64,000 bases of DNA. Source: Psychrobacter sp. bablab_jr014 (GTDB taxonomy: Bacteria > Pseudomonadota > Gammaproteobacteria > Pseudomonadales > Moraxellaceae). The DNA is taken from assembly GCF_016464015.1 (NCBI RefSeq), contig NZ_JACDXT010000049.1, positions 123,103 through 187,102 on the forward strand, given 5' to 3'. The notes beneath the pieces were generated by a model. That model did no database searches. It saw only the letters and a list, made by a program, of their open reading frames with translations, and was not told the DNA's origin. Shown piece after piece: positions 1-9,310 of the stretch. Position numbers and translations under genes: made by a program. Positions within the stretch are counted from its first letter, which is position 1; every line of letters begins with the position of its first letter.

Positions 1-1420
1 GATCATCAGGGTTATAAGGCAAGACGCCATCGCCTGTGCAATAAAATCCTTCTTCATCAAAGCTGGCTGCTGTATTCACTTTGGTAGAATCATGCCGCCA
101 ATACCCAGGCATGACATGCGGGCCTTTGATACGCAGCTCTATTTTGTCTGTCATGGGCACCAGCTTAACCTCAACCCCTGATGCAGGCACACCCACAAAA
201 CTCGCGGTGTCATTGGAAGACCCTGTGGTAAAGGTACAAGACGGTGAGGTTTCTGTCATGCCGATACCCGACATGATGCGGATTCGCTCACCGCAGTGCT
301 GATAACTGATGTCACCGAGCTGCTGCCACAAATCGGCTGATAAGCTGGCACCACCGAAAAAATACAAATCGACCTTTTTAAAAAAGTTCTCACGCAGGGC
401 TTCATCTTCTTCCAAGGCATTGGCAAGCATCGACCAACCAATGGGGACATTAAAGTATTTACTGGGCGAGATTTCTTTAAGATTACGAATGGTTTCCTCA
501 AACTTGCCTGCCACAGGGCGACCATCGTCAATATAAAATGTGCCACCGTTATATAAAGCAATACCCAGATTGTGGCTGCCACCAAAGGTATGATGCCAGC
601 TGAGCCAATCCACGAGCACCAGTGGGTCGTCTTCTGATAAGCACAAGCCTTGTTTAAGCATTTGCTGATTGCTGCACAGCATACGGTGCGTCGTGGGCAC
701 GACTTTTGGATTGCCTGTAGAGCCTGAAGTAAACAGGAACTTAACGATGGTGTCTGGGGTCATTTTTTCGTGCGTTTTTTCAACCGCGTCGGTCGCTTCA
801 GTCGCCAGCAGCTCATCAAGATGCACGCACGGCTGTCCGTCAATCGTGCCCGTTGAAGTGATAATGGGCTTGTCCATTTGACCACAGGCTTTCAGCTGAC
901 GCGAAAACCCATTGCCATCGCCCGCGTAAAACGCTGCAGGTGTGAGCTTATCAATCACGTACTGTAATTTGTCAGGATTTTTTGCCACTAAGGAATAGGC
1001 AGGCACGACCAACGCATAAGGTACATTTGCCAGCATCGCACCGCACATCAGCAAAAACACTTCAATAGAATTTTCAGACAAAATCATCAAGGGGCGCTCT
1101 TCTGAGAGATTGTACGGCAGCAATCCCTGAGCGATATTGCGCGCCTTTTGTAACACGTCGCGGTAGGTGAGCTTTATCCAGTCGCCGCGCTCGCCTGTGG
1201 CCTCGTCTAACTCGCGCTGTGCAATCAGCACTCTGTCGGGATATTTTTCGGCGTATTCGTACAGTTTATCAAATAAAAAATCGGGGTAATCCTCTAAGGG
1301 TGTGGCAGCGTTGATGTAATAAATATCGCCTTCTGCATCATGCTGTTGATGCACGATGGCATCATTGCTACCGACAGCAACGGCGCGTTCTGGGTAGCTG
1401 TGATAGGTAAATTGGGTCAT
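1..1420 (-). CDS. fcs: Feruloyl-CoA synthetase, 3' part cut by window edge
   Basis: ATP-dependent ligase that converts ferulate, and probably p-coumarate and caffeate, to the CoA thioester: the first step of CoA-dependent side-chain removal. The frame is open from ATG at 1420 to position 1, giving 473 residues with the C-terminal lid missing. The AMP-binding P-loop FTSGSTGNPK lies near residues 229-238 and the second adenylate motif GIGMTETSP near 385-393. GGAG six bases before the ATG fixes the start. The bacterial ferulate ligases of this type are a little over 600 residues, so about a quarter is outside the window. It follows ech on the same strand about 500 bp downstream; substrate choice is inferred mainly from that neighbour. 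Confidence 0.85.
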   Translation of the reverse strand, partial: MTQFTYHSYPERAVAVGSNDAIVHQQHDAEGDIYYINAATPLEDYPDFLFDKLYEYAEKYPDRVLIAQRELDEATGERGDWIKLTYRDVLQKARNIAQGLLPYNLSEERPLMILSENSIEVFLLMCGAMLANVPYALVVPAYSLVAKNPDKLQYVIDKLTPAAFYAGDGNGFSRQLKACGQMDKPIITSTGTIDGQPCVHLDELLATEATDAVEKTHEKMTPDTIVKFLFTSGSTGNPKVVPTTHRMLCSNQQMLKQGLCLSEDDPLVLVDWLSWHHTFGGSHNLGIALYNGGTFYIDDGRPVAGKFEETIRNLKEISPSKYFNVPIGWSMLANALEEDEALRENFFKKVDLYFFGGASLSADLWQQLGDISYQHCGERIRIMSGIGMTETSPSCTFTTGSSNDTASFVGVPASGVEVKLVPMTDKIELRIKGPHVMPGYWRHDSTKVNTAASFDEEGFYCTGDGVLPYNPDD

Positions 1421-1594
1421 GTCCTGCTCCATTGTTTCATTATTATCTTCCTTGTTTTTCTCACATCCATGCAGCTTGGGTTGCGCTTGGCAGACCATTA
1501 GCCAGAAACCATCCTGCGTTTCCTGAATGATGCTGGTAATAACCAAAGGCGCATCCTTAAAAATACCCAGCTGATACGCCGAACGCGCACCATG
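1421..1594 (-). pseudogene. Possible gene remnant in frame upstream of fcs
   Basis: A 58-codon open stretch runs without a stop directly into the fcs start codon but has no ribosome-binding site or initiator of its own. It reads as ordinary protein (for example YQLGIFKDAPLVITSIIQET). Protein-like text continues upstream only by changing frame (for example YPFAKYIQNDTMKRAN around 1620-1665). This suggests the C-terminal end of a decayed gene once lying between ech and fcs. I do not recognise the family. It could instead be chance open frame. Confidence 0.3.
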
Positions 1595-1647
1595 TCATCA
1601 AAGCGCTCAGCACGAGTTTGCGCGTTTCATCGTGTCATTTTGGATAT

Positions 1648-1768
1648 ATTTGGCAAATGGGTAGCCAACTTATTATGTTGGCTACAATAGAGAGGAATAC
1701 CGAAACGGTTAACAAGCGGCTTGCCACACTCATGGCAAGAGATTAATACTGGCATTCCTTTGCCAAAT
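1648..1768. repeat. Branched inverted-repeat element
   Basis: A 121-bp block is closed by perfect 10-bp arms (ATTTGGCAAA at 1648-1657, TTTGCCAAAT at 1759-1768). Inside are a 9-bp hairpin (GTAGCCAAC 1661-1669 with GTTGGCTAC 1677-1685), a 3-bp stem with AAA loop (1700-1708) and a 7-bp hairpin (CTTGCCA 1720-1726 with TGGCAAG 1733-1739). The drawn structure is a multi-branch junction. It sits between ech and fcs beside a probable gene remnant. It may be a small non-autonomous mobile element or a structured intercistronic RNA; no second copy was noticed in this window. Confidence 0.5.
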
Positions 1769-1923
1769 CAGTGCGACAGCGATATAAGCTGACTTACCTT
1801 TTTTATCGTGCTGTCATGGCATGATACAAATAACGCCAAAAATCCCTTGTTATAAAAAGATTTTTGGCACAAATAACGGCTGTTGTTGTCATTGGTTGTT
1901 CTCAATCAACCATCAAAGAGGCC

Positions 1924-2754
1924 TTAGCGCTTATAGGTTTGTAGGCCAGGCTTGATGCTTTTTTCGTCAAGGAACTGACGCATGCCTTCAGCGCGGCCAT
2001 TTTCTGGATCACGCATCGAGCATTGATCAATCTTGGCGTAAAGGTAGTCTTCGTTTTGATCCCATGTCAGCTCACGGCAGCGCTTAAAGCCATTTTTGGC
2101 ATAGCGCAGTACGACTGGGTTTTTCTCTAGCAATACTTTGGCAATTTTTTCGACTTCAGCCTTTAGCTCGCTCAGCGGAACGCTTTTATTCACAAGTCCC
2201 ATCTCTTGTGCTTTTTTACCTTTGAACGGCTCGCCCGTCATGATGTAGTACAGTGACTCACGATGACCGACCGTATCAGCCATAGCCTTGCTCACCAAAT
2301 TGCCAGGTGGAATGCCCCAGTTCACCTCAGACAGACCAAAGGTCGCCTCATCCGCACAGTAAGCCAAATCGCAGGCCACGAGTGGTGAAAAAGCGCCGCC
2401 AAAGCACCAGCCATTGACCATAGCGATAGTAGGTTTGCTGTACATGCGCAGCAACTGCCACTGCCAGCGACAAGCGTCTCTGCGCGTTCTTTCTTGGACA
2501 ATCTCAGGCTGACCATCTGTCTCGCGGAAATATTCTTTGAGATCCATGCCCGCTGTCCATGCCGTGCCTTCACCAGTGATCACAATAACGCCTGCTTCTG
2601 GGTCTTGCTCTAGCGTCTCTAAAATATCAATCATTTCTCGGTTGAGCGTCGGGCTCATACAGTTACGTTGGTCTGGGCGATTGAACGTCACCCAAGCAAT
2701 ATTGTCGCTCACGTCTACTTTGACGGTGGTCCAGCGGTTTTTATAATCTGACAT
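1924..2754 (-). CDS. ech: p-Hydroxycinnamoyl-CoA hydratase/lyase (feruloyl-CoA to vanillin)
   Basis: Crotonase-fold enzyme that hydrates feruloyl-CoA and cleaves it to vanillin and acetyl-CoA. The protein is about 276 residues, the usual size for the HCHL family. The oxyanion-hole segments are visible as GEGTAWTAGMDLKEYF and NGWCFGGAFSPLVACD, and the SEVNWGIPPGNLV segment is typical of HCHL rather than of fatty-acid enoyl-CoA hydratases. I start at the second ATG (2754) because GGAG lies six bases upstream; the ATG at 2766 has no comparable site. It is first in an ech-fcs transcription unit. The vanillin dehydrogenase expected next to it is not in the window. Confidence 0.87.
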   Translation of the reverse strand: MSDYKNRWTTVKVDVSDNIAWVTFNRPDQRNCMSPTLNREMIDILETLEQDPEAGVIVITGEGTAWTAGMDLKEYFRETDGQPEIVQERTRRDACRWQWQLLRMYSKPTIAMVNGWCFGGAFSPLVACDLAYCADEATFGLSEVNWGIPPGNLVSKAMADTVGHRESLYYIMTGEPFKGKKAQEMGLVNKSVPLSELKAEVEKIAKVLLEKNPVVLRYAKNGFKRCRELTWDQNEDYLYAKIDQCSMRDPENGRAEGMRQFLDEKSIKPGLQTYKR

Positions 2755-2881
2755 CGTGTGCTCCATGGTTTAGTGGTTACTTCCCTAGTGATATAGATAA
2801 GCCATATATAAAGAATCAATATCAGCACTTAGCATGCCTAAAAAGCGATTGCTAATATGCTGCTGACCCTACATCAATATT

Positions 2882-2896
2882 ATCAACAAAGTTGAT
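2882..2896. promoter_or_regulatory. Dyad operator candidate for ech-fcs
   Basis: ATCAACAAAGTTGAT is a perfect 6-bp inverted repeat around AAA, preceded by a related half-site ATCAATATT at 2873-2881. It lies about 130 bp upstream of the ech start. Hydroxycinnamate catabolic operons are commonly repressed by MarR-family proteins that bind such palindromes; the regulator gene itself is not in this window. Confidence 0.4.
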
Positions 2897-3161
2897 ATAA
2901 TGTAAAGGAGTTTCTATCCATTTGCGCACGCTGAGACACCTTTTTTTCAGTGAAAGAAAAAAATATAGAATAAAAATTGCTATTTATCATTATGAATCAA
3001 GCTTTTATAGGCAACTTACAACCACTTAATCCTTAAAAAAGTGATTAAACAATCATTTGAATGATGCTTAGAATAAATATATTAATAAATTTAGTTGATA
3101 CTATTTTGACTGTTTTAGCAAGGTATCGCTACATGACACGTCATAACATAAAATCACTAAA

Positions 3162-3198
3162 CCCAAAAAAAAACCATACCGTCATAAAGAAGATATGG
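3162..3198 (-). terminator. Terminator of the pca-dctQM operon
   Basis: On the minus strand CCATATC and GGTATGG form a 7-bp stem (one G-T pair) followed by an unbroken run of T. It lies about 75 bp beyond the dctM stop codon. Confidence 0.6.
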
Positions 3199-3273
3199 CT
3201 ATTCATATAAAAGACAAAGCGTATGTCGATACCTACTGCGGCATCACTGCACGCCTAGCTAACCAAACAAAGC

Positions 3274-4563
3274 TTAGTTGAGCAGCGCCAATGAAATGGC
3301 AGGAAATGCCACCAACAGCGCCAAGCGAATCACATCCGATACAATAAAGGGCGCGACGCCGCGAAACATCTCCGACAGCTTAATATGCGGTGCCATCGCT
3401 TTGATGACAAAGATATTCATCCCCATTGGCGGTGTAATCAACCCAAGCTCAACCGTCAGTACCGCTACGATACCGAACCATACGGGGTCAAAACCTAAGG
3501 CCAAAATCACGGGATACACCACAGGAATCGTAATCACCAGCATCGCTAAGGCGTCCATAAACAGACCCAGCAAGAAGTACATAATCAAGATAGAGATTAA
3601 AATGATCATGGGACTCACGTCCAAGCCGCCAATCCATGCTGCCAGTGTATTGGACATCTGTGATACGGAAATAAAGTAGCCAAGCGCCTCCGCACCAAGC
3701 AGCATAAAGAACACCACTGCCGAAAGCGCCAAGGTCTCTGTCAATGACTGCTTGAGTCCTTGCAAACGCATGCCTTTAAACGCGGCATACGCCCACGAGA
3801 CAAACGCGCCCACTGCCGCACCCTCTGTTGGGGTAAATATCCCAAAGAAAATACCTGCGATAATCACAATAAAAATAAAGCTAAAGGGAATCAGACCTGT
3901 GAGTGATAACAGCTTGGCTTTCCAAGAGGTTTTTTCACCGCGCTTTGCCAAATGCGGTTTCCAGCGCACCATAACCATCACAGTGATGGAATACATAAAC
4001 ATGCCCAGCATACCCGGCAAAAAGCCTGCAATAAACATATCACCGACCGATTGCTGCGTCAGAATAGCGTAGACCAGCAGTGCAATACTGGGTGGAATCA
4101 TAATCCCCAAAGTACCGCCAGCGGCCAAGATACCGCAAGCAAAGCCTGGCTGGTAGCCGTACTTTTCCATTTGGGGCAATGCCACTTTGGTCATGGTCGA
4201 GGCGGTCGCAAGAGACGAGCCTGAAATAGAGGCAAAGATACCTGATGAGCCAATACCCGCAATGCCAAGGCTGCCCCTGACCCCGCCAAAGATGGTGCGC
4301 GTGGCGTCAAACAGCTTGCCTGCCATACCCGAATGGGTAGCGAATACGCCCATTAAAATAAATAAGGGAATGGCACTAAAGTCATATTTGGCTAAAACAT
4401 CGATGGGAATGTCTTTGAGCATTTGTAGCGCGCCACTAGGATCAGTGACCGCACCAAAACCAACCAAACCCACACCCAGCATCGCAAGGGCGACAGGAAC
4501 ACGTAAAACAACAAGGGCGATCATGACCACAAGGCCAATGGCTCCGATAATTTCTGGACTCAT
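3274..4563 (-). CDS. dctM: TRAP transporter large permease subunit DctM
   Basis: Large membrane subunit of a tripartite Na+-coupled TRAP importer; 429 residues with about a dozen hydrophobic segments, as usual for DctM. Segments such as SGSSLATASTMTKVALPQMEKYGY and GAAVGAFVSWAYA match the family. Its start overlaps the dctQ stop by 4 bp, so the two are translationally coupled. It is last in the long pca operon, which lacks any MFS aromatic-acid permease. By inference it imports 4-hydroxybenzoate, vanillate, protocatechuate or a related acid with the dctP lipoproteins encoded further right. Aromatic-acid TRAP systems are known, for example TarPQM. Confidence 0.85.
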   Translation of the reverse strand: MSPEIIGAIGLVVMIALVVLRVPVALAMLGVGLVGFGAVTDPSGALQMLKDIPIDVLAKYDFSAIPLFILMGVFATHSGMAGKLFDATRTIFGGVRGSLGIAGIGSSGIFASISGSSLATASTMTKVALPQMEKYGYQPGFACGILAAGGTLGIMIPPSIALLVYAILTQQSVGDMFIAGFLPGMLGMFMYSITVMVMVRWKPHLAKRGEKTSWKAKLLSLTGLIPFSFIFIVIIAGIFFGIFTPTEGAAVGAFVSWAYAAFKGMRLQGLKQSLTETLALSAVVFFMLLGAEALGYFISVSQMSNTLAAWIGGLDVSPMIILISILIMYFLLGLFMDALAMLVITIPVVYPVILALGFDPVWFGIVAVLTVELGLITPPMGMNIFVIKAMAPHIKLSEMFRGVAPFIVSDVIRLALLVAFPAISLALLN

Positions 4564-5087
4564 GCGCCTGTCTCCTCAGCATCAAAAAATTCGCCTGTTT
4601 TAAAAATATGGATGGATTCAATCAATGAGCGAATCGCCAATAACAGACTTAATAAAGCACTAAAGCCGTAAATCGGCATCATAGAGATGCGCAAATCTTG
4701 CGTCACTTTGCCATATTCAACCGCGTCAAAAGCACTCTCGTATAGACCCCATGCAAAGACGACGCCGATGCCAAAGAAGCCAAACATAAATATCGCCATC
4801 AGATAGCCTTTAATGGCTTTTGGCATTTTTTGGGTAAAGACATCAACGATGATTTGCGAGCGCTCAACATAGGCGGCAAACGCAGCCAGTAGCGCAAAGA
4901 GCATCAGGTAGGAGACAATCTCAACCGAGCCTTTGACGGTAAAGCCAAACTCGCCGCCGCTCAGCTTAAAAACATAGCGCGCGACGACATCGGTCATGGT
5001 CGTGAGGACAATGATAATTAGGCTCAAACCGCCGATAAATTGACAAAACTTAGAGATAATCTGACTGAGTTTGATTAAAGGTGCCAT
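4560..5087 (-). CDS. dctQ: TRAP transporter small permease subunit DctQ
   Basis: Small membrane subunit of the TRAP importer: 175 residues with four hydrophobic helices, the family norm. The start ATG at 5087 lies inside the end of a 29-codon reading frame (5164-5075) and the stop overlaps dctM. It is co-transcribed with pcaJ upstream. No dctP gene stands in front of it, where many TRAP operons have one; three candidate dctP genes lie 10-18 kb to the right. Confidence 0.85.
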   Translation of the reverse strand: MAPLIKLSQIISKFCQFIGGLSLIIIVLTTMTDVVARYVFKLSGGEFGFTVKGSVEIVSYLMLFALLAAFAAYVERSQIIVDVFTQKMPKAIKGYLMAIFMFGFFGIGVVFAWGLYESAFDAVEYGKVTQDLRISMMPIYGFSALLSLLLAIRSLIESIHIFKTGEFFDAEETGA

Positions 5088-5164
5088 AACCCACCCCCAA
5101 TACCATCAGGTGCGGCATCATTCATGCCAGCAAGGTCTAGAAAAGCTGAATGGTTTTTCATCAT
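5075..5164 (-). CDS. Short reading frame before dctQ
   Basis: A 29-codon frame beginning with two ATG codons, preceded by an AAGGA ribosome-binding site and ending 12 bases inside dctQ. The leader (AAGGA, short T-rich spacer, ATGATGAAAAA) closely resembles the start of dctP3 at 22132. It may therefore be the 5' stub of a deleted dctP gene, or only a coupling peptide for dctQ. The peptide has no recognisable signal sequence or lipobox. Confidence 0.3.
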   Translation of the reverse strand: MMKNHSAFLDLAGMNDAAPDGIGGGLWHL

Positions 5165-5213
5165 AAAATCCTTTTTTTGATGGTGAAATACTGTGCGTCG
5201 TGTACAGTGTGGC

Positions 5214-5879
5214 CTATCCCGATAATTCGCCTGTAGCGAGACGTAATGTTGCGCCTGTCTTCGCTTGTAGCGCCTCAAAACTAAGCCCGTCCACCATATC
5301 GCGTACCATTAATCCCTCATCGGTGACATCAATCACTGCCAAATCGGTATAAATGCGATTGACGCAGCGCTCGCCTGTGATGGGTAGGTTCAGTTTTTCA
5401 ACGATTTTGGGATCGCCGTTTTTGCTGACATGATCCATGATGACGTACACTTTTTTGGCACCAACCGCCAAATCCATCGCCCCACCGACCGCAGGAATGT
5501 CCTTGGGACGTCCCAAAAACCAGTTGGCAATATCGCCATTTTCAGCGACTTCAAACGCACCGAGCACACATAAATCAATGTGTCCGCCACGAATCATGGC
5601 GAAAGAATCGCCGTGATGAAAATAGCTGCCGCCTTTAAGTAGCGTAATGTACTGCTTGCCTGCGTTAATCAAATCGCCGTCTTGGTTGGCTTCATCGGGC
5701 GCAGGTCCCATGCCGAGTACGCCATTTTCACTGTGTAAAAAGATGTCTTTATCCTTGGGCAAAAAGTCTGCCACCTTGGTCGGCTGTCCGATGCCCAGAT
5801 TAACGTACATGCCCTCTTCAATATCTTCAGCGACGCGTTTGGCAATCTCATCAACCGAGCGTGGTGTATAGTCACTCAT
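5214..5879 (-). CDS. pcaJ: 3-Oxoadipate CoA-transferase subunit B
   Basis: Beta subunit of the enzyme that moves CoA from succinyl-CoA to beta-ketoadipate. The family active-site glutamate is in LHSENGVLGMGP (near residue 50) and the N-terminal GMYVNLGIGQPTKV is typical of class I CoA transferases. 221 residues, full length. The first base of its ATG is the last base of the pcaI stop codon, so the pair is tightly coupled. It is followed by dctQM after about 125 bp. Confidence 0.93.
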   Translation of the reverse strand: MSDYTPRSVDEIAKRVAEDIEEGMYVNLGIGQPTKVADFLPKDKDIFLHSENGVLGMGPAPDEANQDGDLINAGKQYITLLKGGSYFHHGDSFAMIRGGHIDLCVLGAFEVAENGDIANWFLGRPKDIPAVGGAMDLAVGAKKVYVIMDHVSKNGDPKIVEKLNLPITGERCVNRIYTDLAVIDVTDEGLMVRDMVDGLSFEALQAKTGATLRLATGELSG

Positions 5880-6550
5880 TATTGTTCTCCTTTAATACAG
5901 ACCACTTCGTGTACGAAGATACTGGGGGTTACGATATGTTCGGGGTCTAAATCGCCCAATGGCACAACCTCGGTCACTTGTGCGATGGTATGCTTAGATG
6001 CGGCTGCCATAATTGGGCCAAAGTTACGCGCGGCCTTGCGGTAGGTCAGATTGCCCCAGCGATCACTTTTATAGGCTTTAATCAGTGCCACATCGGCTTT
6101 AATCGGATACTCAAGTACATAATCCACGCCATCTATGGTGCGCGTCTCTTTGCCTTCGGTAAGCAGTGTGCCATAGCCTGTCGGCGTGTATACCGCACCC
6201 AATCCACTGCCACCTGCTTGGATACGCGCCGCGAGTGTCCCTTGTGGCACGACCTCAAGCTCAATCTCGCCTGCCCGATACAGCGCATCAAAAATATAAG
6301 AATCATGCTGACGTGGAAACGAGCAAATAATCTTGCGCACGCAGCCTGACTTTAATAACAGCGCCAGTCCCGTTTCGCCATTGCCCGCATTGTTGCTGAC
6401 GATGGTCAAATCCTTGGCGTTGCGTTCAATCAGTGCATCAATCAATTCAGCAGGCTGTCCTGCCAGCCCAAAGCCGCCGACCAATACCGTATCGCCGTCT
6501 TTTACATGGTGCATTGCCTCTATAGCAGATGCCGTCACTTTATTTAACAT
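5879..6550 (-). CDS. pcaI: 3-Oxoadipate CoA-transferase subunit A
   Basis: Alpha subunit partner of PcaJ. 223 residues; the CoA-transferase segment VGGFGLAGQPAELIDAL near residues 24-40 and NNAGNGETGLALLL further on are family signatures. It lies 67 bp after pobA in the same operon. The heterodimer converts beta-ketoadipate to beta-ketoadipyl-CoA, which PcaF then cleaves. Confidence 0.93.
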   Translation of the reverse strand: MLNKVTASAIEAMHHVKDGDTVLVGGFGLAGQPAELIDALIERNAKDLTIVSNNAGNGETGLALLLKSGCVRKIICSFPRQHDSYIFDALYRAGEIELEVVPQGTLAARIQAGGSGLGAVYTPTGYGTLLTEGKETRTIDGVDYVLEYPIKADVALIKAYKSDRWGNLTYRKAARNFGPIMAAASKHTIAQVTEVVPLGDLDPEHIVTPSIFVHEVVCIKGEQ

Positions 6551-6617
6551 TGAATCATCCTTTAAAAAGTTAAATAACCAAAATTTCTGAGTCTCTACCT
6601 AAGGCTTCAAAAAGCTT

Positions 6618-7847
<1,230 letters not shown>

Positions 7848-7898
7848 CTATAACTTTCTATGCTGTTTTTTCGCAGCTTACCCAGCAATGGGCGCCTG

Positions 7899-8522
7899 TT
7901 AAAAATCAAAAAATACCGTCTCATTATCGCCTTGCAGATAAATATCAAAGCGATAGCGTGGCACATCGCCACCTGATTCTTTGGTTGCAATTAAGGTTTG
8001 GCGGCGCGTCACCGAGGGCACGCTGTTTAAAATCGGGCACGCTGCGTTGGCATCAGCCTCGTCCTCAAAATAGGCGCGGGTTTGCAAGTGCAAATTGATA
8101 CCGCGAGCAAAAATAGCGATATTTACATGCGGCGCCATTGGCTTACCATCAAAATCAACCTGCCCTGGTTTGACGGTATAAAAATGAAAGTCACCATCAT
8201 TGGCACAGGCACTGCGCCCAAAACCACTAAAGGCTTGTTTGTTATCAAAGCGGCTGATGTAATTGCCCTCACTGTCGGCTTGCCACAGCTCAATCAGCGC
8301 ATCACGCACCATATCGCCGTTGCCATCAATCACGCGTCCGACCAGCTCAATGCGCTCACCTTTCGCGCCGTCTTTTGCCAATGTTTCCCAAATTTCATCA
8401 TCGCGCGAAGCAAAACCTGCAATCTCAAGCGCCAAGCCGATATGCACAAAGGGGCCAGCCGTTTGCGAGGCCGTCTCACGTAGCAAGCCACTGTCGTCTT
8501 GCAATTTATATTGGCTATACAT
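7899..8522 (-). CDS. pcaG: Protocatechuate 3,4-dioxygenase alpha subunit
   Basis: Alpha subunit of the Fe(III) intradiol ring-cleaving dioxygenase that turns protocatechuate into 3-carboxy-cis,cis-muconate. 207 residues with the DALIELWQADSEGNY strand and the KPMAPHVNIAIFARGI strand of the family. The iron-binding residues are in the beta chain. It starts 3 bp after pcaH, so the two chains are made together. Confidence 0.94.
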   Translation of the reverse strand: MYSQYKLQDDSGLLRETASQTAGPFVHIGLALEIAGFASRDDEIWETLAKDGAKGERIELVGRVIDGNGDMVRDALIELWQADSEGNYISRFDNKQAFSGFGRSACANDGDFHFYTVKPGQVDFDGKPMAPHVNIAIFARGINLHLQTRAYFEDEADANAACPILNSVPSVTRRQTLIATKESGGDVPRYRFDIYLQGDNETVFFDF

Positions 8523-8525
8523 GAT

Positions 8526-9254
8526 TTACTCCTCAAAATAAGTTTGTAGGGCGCCGCGCACCACGATGTCAAAACGATAAGCCAAATAGTCCATCGGGCG
8601 ACTGTGCGCCATGTCCAAGCGCGCCGTCATCGTGTCAACCGCATCGACGTCTTTGAGCACTTGTACAATCGGACACTGTGGAATCAAAGGATCGCCCTCA
8701 AAATATAGCTGGGTGATTAAACGCGTAGAAATCGATGGGCCCATGACAGACACATGAATGTGCGCTGGACGCCATGTATTCACACCATTTGGCCAAGGAT
8801 AAGGGCCAGGACGCACAGTACGAAAGCGATAGCGGCCTTCGCCGTCCGTCATGCAGCGACCAACGCCACCAAAATTGGGATCCAAGGGCGCAAGGTAACT
8901 GTCTTTTTTATGACGATAGCGCCCGCCTGCATTGGCCTGCCACATCTCAACCAGCGTATGCGGTACAGGTTTGCCAAATTGGTCAATGACTTGACCATGT
9001 ACGACGATGCGTTCACCAATAGGCAGGCCTGCTGCCTCGCCTTCGGTACGAAAATTCATGAGCAAATCATTGTCATGTTGTCCCATGTCAAGACCTTCAA
9101 AGGTCGGGCCGCTGCGTTCAGAGGGACTACCACGGTGCAGGCTCACCAAACCTTGGCGGGGCGAGCGCGCAATCGAGGTTTTGTAGCCTGGGGTGTAGGC
9201 TTCTGGCTGCCAGTTGCGGTCGCGCGGTAGAAAAAAAGGATAAGGTTGACTCAT
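8526..9254 (-). CDS. pcaH: Protocatechuate 3,4-dioxygenase beta subunit
   Basis: Catalytic beta subunit. The non-haem Fe(III) ligands of the family (two Tyr, two His) fit [16 protein letters not shown] and [10 protein letters not shown]. About 242 residues. I start at the second in-frame ATG (9254) because GGAGAG lies seven bases upstream; five residues more are possible from 9269. Gene order pcaF-pcaDC-pcaH-pcaG-pobA-pcaI-pcaJ is compact and all on one strand. Confidence 0.94.
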   Translation of the reverse strand: MSQPYPFFLPRDRNWQPEAYTPGYKTSIARSPRQGLVSLHRGSPSERSGPTFEGLDMGQHDNDLLMNFRTEGEAAGLPIGERIVVHGQVIDQFGKPVPHTLVEMWQANAGGRYRHKKDSYLAPLDPNFGGVGRCMTDGEGRYRFRTVRPGPYPWPNGVNTWRPAHIHVSVMGPSISTRLITQLYFEGDPLIPQCPIVQVLKDVDAVDTMTARLDMAHSRPMDYLAYRFDIVVRGALQTYFEE

Positions 9255-9310
9255 GATAATGCTCTCCATAGATATCAGGCAGACGGTTCCATGTTGTCTG
9301 CAAAAAGACG

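Larger units (their letters stand above)
2755..3273. other. AT-rich intergenic region upstream of ech
   Basis: No credible gene. It should carry the ech-fcs promoter and the end of the pca-dctQM transcript. The visible signals are the dyad at 2882-2896 and the terminator at 3162-3198, listed separately. The rest is AT-rich, with a notably AT-rich block at 2980-3120. Confidence 0.6.

Noticed and set aside
5978..6349. 123-codon plus-strand frame antisense to pcaI
   Set aside because: Cys/His/Arg-rich shadow of a well supported gene; no domain or start signal.
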